Source: Rhopalosiphum padi
Taxonomy: Eukaryota; Arthropoda; Insecta; Hemiptera; Aphididae
DNA: 64,000 bases
Direction of reading: 5' to 3'
Assembly (NCBI RefSeq): GCF_020882245.1
Contig: NC_083597.1
Coordinates: forward strand, 43,192,152 to 43,256,151
Numbering within the stretch: the stretch's first letter is position 1; every line of letters begins with the position of its first letter. A program made the translations under genes and the position numbers. Under the pieces are notes generated by a model. The model ran no database searches. It worked only from the letters and a program-made list of their open reading frames with translations, and was not told where the DNA came from. This document shows positions 54,325-64,000 of this stretch, piece after piece.

Positions 54325-54808
54325 TTGATTCGTCAAAATATTTTATTATTTTTATTCTATAGATCAATTATTAAATTAATATATTTAAAATCAAATAATA
54401 TTATAACGTTGAAAAATATTTGATTGGTGTGATAATTTACATTATAATTTTATAATCGTATATTTTGTCATAAAGCAACATTGTAAATTGTTATCAAATA
54501 TTAATTTAATTATTGCCTACACAATTGATTATATTAACTATGGTTTAGACCGTAGGTTTTATAACTTATACAGTTATACCTAAGTATTTGTACAAAGATG
54601 ACATACATTTCTTCAAATAAAAAATAAATACTTACTTATTGTATTTAGGTTTACTTTAGTTATCTAATTAATAATGAAATTATTACTTAACTAAAATTCT
54701 TCTGACATATTATAGTGTCATAATATTATTATCATAAAAATCAGTTAAAGTAAAAATAAAATTGATAATAATATAAATGTGTTTTTTCTTGCTTTATGAT
54801 ATTAAAAA

Positions 54809-54832
54809 CTTTACAACTTTACAACTTTACAA
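54809..54832. repeat. 8-bp tandem repeat (CTTTACAA)x3
   Basis: Three perfect head-to-tail copies followed by a partial fourth. Confidence 0.85.
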
Positions 54833-56875
54833 CAAAACTTACATGTAAATAATAAGATAACTCATCAAAGCGTTGTGGTTTTACTTGTCAAAAACCATTA
54901 AATAACAAATAAAGAATATTGTATTAAGTTTTAAACTTTTTGACTTGTTAAAACATCTAAAAAATTTAGAAATTCAAATATCTATAGTAATACAACAATT
55001 ATATCATAAATAGAGAATGTTAAAATAAGTGATTACTGAACATTTTAATTCTATACAGTTATACTATGTATTTTATCAAACATTAGTGTTTCATTAATAT
55101 TCCTGTTTTTCTTATTTTTTGTTAACTTTTCCCAATTATAAAAATAAGTATTTACAAAGTAAAAATCTCAAAGAGTTCTGCAATACTCATTTTTCTATAT
55201 TAAAAAAACGTTAAATGTCCAATTTAAAAAAACAACAAGAATTATGTACAATTATTGCTCTCCTCGGAATCTACGTTATGTGTGTTCGTATACATGCACT
55301 ATTATCTACTAAAACATAAAATAATGAGATCAAATGTATAAAATGTTGAAAAAAGGTTCTTTGATTATATTTGTTCGAAGTGGATCTTTGTCTATCAGAA
55401 AATACTAAAAATTAACATTTGGTGAACATTTAATCGCCTACGGGTACTTCTTTATGAATTAAACTACAAAAAAAAAAAATTATTTTAAATTAGTGTCACG
55501 TTAATATTTCCTTTTATATAAGTAGGTACAATTTGATACCATGAACCACCATAAATTTTAACATTTAGAACAAATCTACTACTTCAAAACTTGATATCAG
55601 ACTCGAAAATACTATAATATACTAATTAAACCATTTTTTTATTAAATATTGTTGATAGTAAAATTATTCTTATGTCAATAGGAAATCATAATATATGTAA
55701 GGTACGTGAATTGAATTATTGATCTCAGATAATTATAAAATTATCATTTTTAAACTATTCGTTGAAAACGCTGAACACACTAAAGATTGATTTTAAATGT
55801 ATTTATTTATTTTTTCTGTTATTATCTGACTGACTGACTGAATATATATTTTTCTTTTTAGTTTAAAAATACTATAATAATTAATTCAATAACTTATTTA
55901 ACATCATTTTTCTATCAAAAAAAGTTTTGAAATACCAGCAGATTAAAGTTTCTCGAAGTATGAAATTATTTGACATAAAATTTCCTGGTAGTGCTCGATG
56001 AAAATTCTTTGTGAAAAATGTCCTATCCCACAAAATTGGTTATTAATGCATTTTCGTGAAACATATAGACATTTATTTTTTTCTTAACAGAATACAAAAA
56101 TATCATAACACATTTTTCTTCGAAATAACGATCAAATCTTTAAGCGCTGCAAAATGTTCAAGCATTACTTATTCAAATATAGCATATTTTTAGAACTTCT
56201 TAGAAGAATAGGTATAATAAATTTAATGACCTAAATACGCTATTATTTGATCATATAGACTTTGTTGGGTGAACTTAAATGTTTGGCAATGAATAATAAT
56301 TATCTTTTATATTCCGTTTTGTATCGAAGAATATTACCTTCGTTATAAATCAACATATCCATCACATAATTATAACTTTAATTAATATCCATCTAATTGA
56401 ATCAACAAACGAAACAAAATGTGTTTTCATAATTCAACACTACAGCAATTAAATGGTTTATTAATTTCAACAATTTTTATTTGATAGTTTTATATTATAT
56501 TTTAACAATCGTTTAATTAAGAATCTATCACCTTGAGTTTTTGATATGACAGCGTATGAAATTAAACTTTGTTAACGAATGGCTTTGAAATCGGCACTAT
56601 ACTGTTATTTATTTTACTGCTTTATATTTTAATTACGTCAGAAAATGAATTTTATTGCATGATATCCATAATATTTTACACATTTATACATTAACAATAG
56701 TTTAATGCAATCAATCTCTCGTGTATATTCAGCTATAATAATATTTTTCATTTATTGTACATATTATAGTTATAAATTTTAATCATAATCAAACAAAATA
56801 TTAAAACTAAACTAGTCGGAAACAAATGATAGATTCCATACTTCTAGATCTGTATTTGTATTTATTAGATATACA

Positions 56876-59800
56876 ATGGGTCTACATAAGATACCTTATG
56901 TATTAGCTTGTACTGTATTTTTAATATACTCACAGTTACATTTAGTTTCCGCTTTCTCAACTGTAAGTATTTTATGAACTATTGCACTACCTAATTTATA
57001 TTTATGAATAATCTCTAACACTATAAATTCAAAACAAAATATCAATTTAATAATTTTTTATCAAACTGATGTCTACTATGTTAATTTATGTTATTACGTA
57101 ATCTAATTGTAGACCTAAACTAAGTACAGGAAATAATATTGTACTGCACGTATACCGTATATCACGATATACTTAATGTAGCTATAAATGTTTAACTCTT
57201 TGTGTCGTAATCATGTTTTCAAATTTTAATCGTATTAGAAAGTTATTTCAATACATTTGAAAAATTGATTTACACATTTAAAATTTCTTAAATATTACAT
57301 TTTGTTAGGATAAATAAATATTTGAATTATTTTATGTTATTTTATTTTCATTTAAGTCAGATCAAATAATCGGTAATGGATATCCAGTAGAAACGCATGA
57401 AGTGGAAACAAAAGACCATTTCATGATAGGTTTGGAACGAATACCATATAGTAAAAATGGGAATAAAACAATCGGTAAACCAATTGTTCTTTTACATGGT
57501 TTATACGGGACTTCGATGTTTTATACGCTATCCAATAAATCTCTCAGTAAGTAAATGTTTTGTAAAATAATAATATTAGATAATTCGTAAGTTTATTTCG
57601 TATAATGAATTGTTGATGGACACTAATCCAAAACGGTCATATTAAGTATAGGATTCTTATAATAATTTGAAATTTTGAGCACATTACCGTCTCCATCAAT
57701 AACAAAAATGTATAGGACATTTTGAGATGAACTGACGTGAATGACTAAACCATACTAACTATAGTTGCTTTAAAACAGTTTCAAAAAAACGAATAATTCA
57801 AAAATTTATGAAGATTTTTCTCTTCACAAATGTCAATTATTTCTTCTTCGATATTATTCCCTCGTAATCCTTATTGTTATAATATTATGTATTACCTATA
57901 TTATTAATTGATATAATATTGCATAGATATTAAAGCAATGTGTAATTGATTTACTGATATAGGTATTATATCTATTACTGAGTAACTGAGTTTATTTTCA
58001 ACTAATAAACTAAAAAATAATTAATTACTATAAATTACATTTAAAGCCATTAATCTAATTTGATATAATATAATATACCTAGATATTTTTGTTTTTTATA
58101 TATTTATATAAAATTGGTTATCACTCAAAAATACGTCAAGAGTTAAACGTCGAAAGTCAATAATATGCAATCGTAATATGTTCAGGCATTGGAATTTTAT
58201 TAATCCTCTATACAAAACTATGCAGAAAGTTATAAAAATAAGAAAAAATAAACATTTTTATTACTAATAATATAATATCTCAAAAGCCACAAGTCTCAAT
58301 TTAATTTTTAAAAAGTATTTATAATTTTAATTCATCATAAATAATATAATTTTTATCTAATTGTATGTAATGATCGTTATTTTTACTGATTCAGTCAAAA
58401 ATAAACAATTTGGAAATAATTTTAATAATATATATTATATAATCACTCCTTTGGCGTGTTCTTATTATTTATAATTGTATTTTAATTTTATTGTTTGGGT
58501 ATACCATATATAAATAAAATAATATAACCAACGGAAAATCAACTAAAATGATAATATTTAGAATTTGTTTTTCTTAGTATCATAAATATTTTACTTTTTA
58601 CTGAACGATTATTAAATGAATCATGTTAATATTATGATATTTTTTTAATAATAAAATTATTATTTAGCTTTATGTATGAAAAACCTTCAGTATTAAATGA
58701 AACATGCGTCCACGCACATGCGATCATTTTATTTAATCCATTTTAATTATATATTATTTGTTATTAGTGGCGGTAGAGCGTTTAATATATCTAAAAGAAA
58801 TACGACTAAATATATAAAAACTTATTTATATTAACACGATTTCGTTTTTCCAACATCGTCATAAAAAATATACAAAAAACACTCAAAATCGGAATCTATG
58901 TACATTATACATTTAGAGCCCTAGACCAAATGATGCACTTTAGAGCTATTATTATATTAATCCTATAACGCATAAAAATATACTCTTAAATTCATAATTA
59001 CTTAAATAGTTTGTATTATTACAACTTGCTTTTTAGGTTAAGACTACGATAATATTAAGAAAACATTATGCATATCATCTTACATACAGTCATTCTTAAA
59101 ATTAATTAGATATTAATTGCATTCACTAACTATACAATGATATTTATTAAACATAGGTTTCATGTTATCCGATGCCGGTTTCGACGTTTGGCTACTCAAT
59201 TTTCGTCTAGCCGGGATGTCTAAGTACATAAAAAATCCGAAAACTCACGAGGTTACTCCATTGAGAAATGCTTCGTGGGATTTCAGGTATGTTTATTTTT
59301 TTATGATGGTAGCGATATTCTAGTATACATAAAATAACAACATCCCTATTTGATTCTTTTATGCATCATATAGTTTATAGTTATAACCATTTTAAAAATA
59401 CCCAGATACCAAATCAAATGATCAAATTAAAGTAAAAAAAATCATATAGGTACTTGATGTATTCCATACTATGGTGTTATGTTAATTATTCATCACGAGA
59501 ACATACGTTATTACAACATTTTATTACAAATAAACTATTCTTAACTATTATTGGATGATCCACCCTATCAACATAATGCTATTTATTTATTTAACCATTT
59601 AGCATATGTATTTAAATTATACAGTAGTTGTATTGTATCGGTAGTATAAATTATAATATCTGCAATTATTTTCAAAATTGTATTACACATATCGTAATGA
59701 TCAAATTAAAATTAATGATTGGATATATATTTAAGCTTTGACGAATTGGGAGTATATGATACGACAGCTGCTATTGATTATATCTTAAACAAAACTGGAT

Positions 59801-62495
59801 ATTCTACACTGCACATGGGTGGTTATTCTTTCGGTGCTACCATATGTTTGATTGCGCTAGCCGAAAGGCCGGAATATAATGAAAAGATTGACAAATTAGT
59901 GTTGATTGTGCCAACGGCCAGGATGAAGTACTATGATCGAAGGCTTATCATTTTAAAGAGATTTCCATTTTTATTCCACGTAAGAATTAAAACCATTAAT
60001 ATTATACACTTATTACAACCGCTGTATCAAAGTTTAAAGTCGAAGATTATAAATATTTTTTTAGATTAATATATTTGATTGTACCTGTAGTTAAAATCAA
60101 ATATGTATATTCGTAATTTCTGTCATATCTAATGACACATTCAACAAGCTTATTTTTTTTAATACATAGCTATACTATTGGCTTATCAGTTATCCAACTC
60201 CTCTATTATTTGTTAACGAATGATAACATTGATAACTATTTAAAATATAGTTAGAAAAGGTTCATTTAAGTGATGACATTATAGTAAATATTGTGTTATT
60301 TTTAAGAGAACTTTGAGAGGAAGAGAATATGTACCAAAGATGAAACATCCAGACGAACAATGGTTTGGGCACCAATGTAAAAATAAAAAATACATGAAAT
60401 TATTTTGCATTTTTGCGATGGATGTATTACAAGGCAATTATTTGGCGATAGATTACGTACGTAACAGATTATTTTATTATTATTATACAATAATAATTAA
60501 TTTGTCAAAAAAAATATATTTAACAGAACAATTTATATATTTCTATAAAATGTTTTACAAGTTACAATACTTTAATGAATTATTCTTCATTTGTGACTTT
60601 ATAAAGTATTATATATTATTATATTGAGTACCTGTATTAGTTATTATAATTCAGTAAACAACTAGGTTGCTTCATTGCTGTAAATTTTCGATTTATAAAT
60701 AGAAATCATTCAAAGCACCGATTATAATAGTTGTATCCTAAAACCTAAACACCAATGTCAACATATTATTTATTTTAAAATTCTTATCCACACATTTCCT
60801 AGTAAAGACATGAAAACAATTTAACTTATTTCAGTCAACGGCATAAGTAAATAATATTTACTTGATATATGATAATAACATTCGTGTCAATAATATAATT
60901 TAGTTATTTTCTGAATTATTTCGTACTAGATTCTTTAATTAATTCGTAATGATTCATGACAAATCTTTAGTATAAGATAAATGTAAAAATATTTTGTTTT
61001 CTGACATGTAGAAAACACAATAAAAACTTTTCAAGCATCGATACTTAGGTACCTAATATCTTATAGCCGTTTCAATCATAGACAAATAATTAATACCTAA
61101 GCGGCTAAGCATAATGTAACCGATTATAATTTTGATTTTTGTCGTTTCCACACGTTATAGGTAAACCATACGGTACTTATACAGGTGTTCATATTATTAT
61201 ATTTTAATATTTCATATAAATACCAATGAGTTATTTTCTGTAGTTTTAATTGTGAACGATTTTATATTTTTTTAGTCAACCATAGATATCCTGAAAACAT
61301 ATCCTCAGCCAACGTCCGTCAAAGTAATGACACATTATTACCAACTTGTACTAGCTGGTACGTATAACAATTGTTTTTAGTTGCATAATTTTCAAAATAA
61401 TTATTAATTTACTCATAAATAATGTCTAATATTACCTATAGGAGTAATACACTATAATAGTCCTTATAGACAGCAATAATATTTTTTGATACATTTTTTT
61501 TCAGATTATTTCCGAAAATATGATTACGGAAAAATCGGTAATATCAAACATTACCAATCTAAAACACCACCAGATTATGATTTATCTCAAGTAACAGCTG
61601 CTACGTATATTTATCATTCAAAATACGACGTTATAGCTCCGCCAAAAGTAAGAAACAAAACGAAATGTACAAGTACTTAATACTTTTTTAAAATATAACT
61701 ATTACTTAGATATAATTTAATAATTAGATAGGTATAAGTACAACATTATTGTGTATTGAAAATTGAAATCAAAGACTCTCTATTATATTGTTAAAATGTA
61801 TAACAGTTAAAAAAAAATAATTCGTAGATAAACAAGTAAAATAATTAACGCTTTACAAAGACATTATTCCAAAAACCGCGGCGATAAATGGTAAAAGTTT
61901 AAATTTTATTATTTAGAACAGTAAAACAACCATTTACCATTTTACTCATTAGAATAACTTACCAAAAAACTTTAAACTATTTCAAAGCAAAACATATTAT
62001 TACAGTGATTGTAGAAATTCTGTATGTAGAAGTAATATAATATGTACTAATATAATTTTGAAATTTAAAGTATTCTGTTAAAAAAGCTACCCACCAACTA
62101 CTTATTAACATTTTGTATATATTTTATTTGTGTCCTGTTTGCGTATTTTTAGGCATTTAAATATAAATGACAAAAACAATATTTACATTTTTACAATACC
62201 TAATATTATATAATTTATAATAAATTATATTATAATTATTTTATACATGATTAATACCATAGAAAAATTTAATTTTAAAAATTTAAATGTACTATAATCA
62301 TTTATATACCTAATTCGATACTCATTATAATATATATTTTTTTTATTATTTTAGGACATAAAATGGTTAATACAGAGATTGCCGAACGTAAAAAACGTTA
62401 CTATGGTGAAAAAATTCAGTCACATGGGTTTTGCTACTAGCCCATATTTGAGACCCATTAACATGATAATAGTTAAGAATTTATTGGAAAATTAA
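56876..62495 (+). CDS. Lipase gene 6: secreted acid lipase-like alpha/beta-hydrolase, sister of gene 4 (8 exons, 388 aa)
   Basis: Exons: 56876-56962, 57357-57546, 59157-59286, 59736-59979, 60307-60456, 61276-61357, 61505-61647, 62355-62495 (TAA stop). The signal peptide MGLHKIPYVLACTVFLIYSQ is followed by LVSAFST. Catalytic features: HG at 76-77, Ser167 in GYSFG, Cys241/Cys251 in the cap exon, Asp336 (HSKYD) and His365 (FSHMGF). It is very similar to gene 4 in every exon; exon 4 is nearly identical and the basic cap motif RTLRGREYVPKMK is shared. The two are the most recent duplicates in the window. Introns differ in length and sequence (intron 3 is 449 nt here and 119 nt in gene 4). AATAAA lies about 40 nt after the stop. 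Last complete copy here; the array could continue beyond the window. Confidence 0.93.
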
Positions 62496-62536
62496 TAATT
62501 AAACATAATATTAGATCTATTTTTTATAGAGATTAA

Positions 62537-62542
62537 AATAAA
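62537..62542 (+). terminator. Polyadenylation signal of gene 6 (candidate)
   Basis: AATAAA about 42 nt after the gene 6 stop codon, followed by TTTCACTGTC and a T-rich stretch. Confidence 0.5.
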
Positions 62543-63684
62543 TTTCACTGTCGGATTTTAAGACACCATGTACACAATTATCCAATTATAGTTAATATAT
62601 ACCTAGTTCATCGATTTAAACAATACACTTAATTGAAAATTAGTAAATCTGTATAGCATTTAAACATTTTTATATATTTAATATATATTTAATGCGCTAC
62701 ACAAACATCTGTTCGTTATTTATATTATTGTAAATTTTTAGTTTTTATAGATCAAATAGATTTTTGAGGTTTTTAAAAAAAATAATTGTTCAAGTTTATA
62801 CTAAGTATGTATAATATAAGTTATAAGTTAAAATGATAATAATAAATTGCGTTTGCGATTCAAATAGGTGCAAATGTTACGGTGAACTCAACCATAATAC
62901 CGATTAAGCATAAAACAACTTTCTTAATCTTAAGACATGATTGAGATTTATTTTGGTATATCGTACATAAGTTATATCAATAATGGTTATACACTGTAAT
63001 TAGTTATACACTATGGATATCTATATATATATATATGTTATATCATACTATCATAGCAACTTCTAGTTAAATTTTAGCATTTGTAGCTGGTTAATTTTAA
63101 AATGTAAAAAATTAAGAAAATCTTTTCATTCCATTCTTATCTGCATTCTGCACTATTTTATCTATTATAATTAAAATAGTACTAAAAAATTAAGTATAAT
63201 AAAGAATTTATGTTATTTATGTTAAAGATTGTATAAAATTCTATCTTATATGATAAATAATAAACAATACAAATTGTACTTCATAAAAAGTAAACACTGA
63301 GGTGTTTTTATTTAGCTTTACCTATATTATCTTAAATTATTATTATGGTTTTCTTTTAAATCTTAATTGTTTGTAAATAGTTGTTGACTAAAAAATTGTT
63401 ATAAATGGTCAGATATTTTTTTTTAGTAGGTTAAAAATTTCAAAATTATTTTTAATCTTAATTTTAAAATTGTTAGAATGAAAATAATGTCTTTCATATC
63501 ACATTTTATCTTGATTTAATTTTATTGCCTTTAATACTGACATTTAAAACCTGTTATTACCTACCATCTTACTCGTATAATCTACTAGTAGTAACTAATG
63601 ACTATAGTAATAACTTGTTCAGTGGGGTAAAATCATTGGCGCAACTAGGTCTAAAATATTAGGGGGGCTGCTGGCCCAAAAATA

Positions 63685-63863
63685 CCGTGAAACTTCCATA
63701 CAACGAACTTCCATTTTACGAAATTTTCTGTTTAACAAAATATTTTTAAGAACTATGACCTTTATTGTTAATGAATACGTAATTCTATTTAACGAATCCC
63801 TCCATATTATAACGAATTTTTTTTTTGTTGCTTATTCGACTTCGTTATATGGACGTTTCACTG
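63685..63863. mobile_element. pogo/Tigger-like MITE near the right edge
   Basis: A 179-bp element. The left end is CCGTGAAACTTCCATACAAC and the inverted right end is CAGTGAAACGTCCATATAAC. TA lies on both sides (63683-63684 and 63864-63865). Further AACGAA copies occur inside. Non-coding. Confidence 0.75.
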
Positions 63864-64000
63864 TACTTACCTAATTTAATTTACTTACTTTCATGTTTTC
63901 CAAAAAACTAGAAGGATCATCTGGATTATTTTGTAATTACTTAGGTTTGACCTGTTTGGGTCATATTTTGCACCACTAATGGGCTACAACCTATAGGTCA

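Larger units (their letters stand above)
54101..56875. other. Intergenic spacer between lipase genes 5 and 6
   Basis: About 2.8 kb with no gene or clear transposon. An 8-bp tandem repeat (CTTTACAA, three copies) lies at 54809-54832. No convincing core promoter for gene 6 was found in the last 150 nt. Confidence 0.6.
62496..64000. other. Sequence downstream of gene 6
   Basis: Gene 6 3' UTR, then AT-rich DNA without genes, then a pogo-like MITE near the end. No seventh lipase exon is visible before the window stops. Confidence 0.6.

Noticed and set aside
1..64000. CRISPR arrays, tRNA, rRNA or prokaryote-style operons
   Set aside because: None seen; the intron-bearing genes and composition show an insect nuclear genome.

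Overview
The window looks like nuclear DNA of an aphid (Hemiptera, Aphididae). It is very AT-rich, the coding sequence is cut into short exons by GT-AG introns, and the spaces between exons carry many short inverted-repeat DNA transposons plus decayed LINE fragments. The species call is an inference from composition and gene family; nothing here names the species.

The main content is a head-to-tail tandem array of six complete genes, all on the + strand. All six encode secreted alpha/beta-hydrolases of the acid lipase family (lysosomal acid lipase / gastric lipase / insect 'lipase 3-like'). Spans from start codon to stop codon are about 1959-11673, 17153-26879, 29271-35640, 40291-44948, 48891-54100 and 56876-62495. 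Each gene has eight exons and the same seven intron phases (0,1,2,0,0,1,0). The order is signal peptide exon; GYP...GKP and oxyanion HG exon; SDAGFDVW exon; nucleophile exon (G-x-S-x-G); cap/lid exon with a cysteine pair; short PQP exon; catalytic Asp exon; catalytic His exon. The spliced products are 394, 399, 400, 390, 389 and 388 residues, the normal length for the family. All six keep Ser, Asp and His, so all could be active. Gene 5 has lost the oxyanion-region His (HG to SG).

The array splits into two groups. Genes 1-3 have a 133-nt exon 3 and an aromatic cap exon. Genes 4-6 have a 130-nt exon 3. Genes 4 and 6 are close sisters with a basic cap exon and GYSFG at the nucleophile, and the more divergent gene 5 lies between them.

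Region by region: 1-1958, upstream sequence and possible promoter of gene 1; 11674-17152, intergenic with four inverted-repeat elements; 26880-29270, featureless AT-rich spacer; 35641-40290, spacer with an unrecognised open stretch and a probable LINE fragment; 44949-48890, spacer with a hAT MITE and a LINE reverse-transcriptase relic; 54101-56875, featureless spacer; 62496-64000, gene 6 tail and a pogo-like MITE. The introns hold more hAT and pogo MITEs, including a 783-bp hAT relic with a transposase fragment in intron 6 of gene 1.

Exon boundaries were assigned by eye from reading frame, phase and splice-site match across the six copies. Transcript ends and promoters are guesses.
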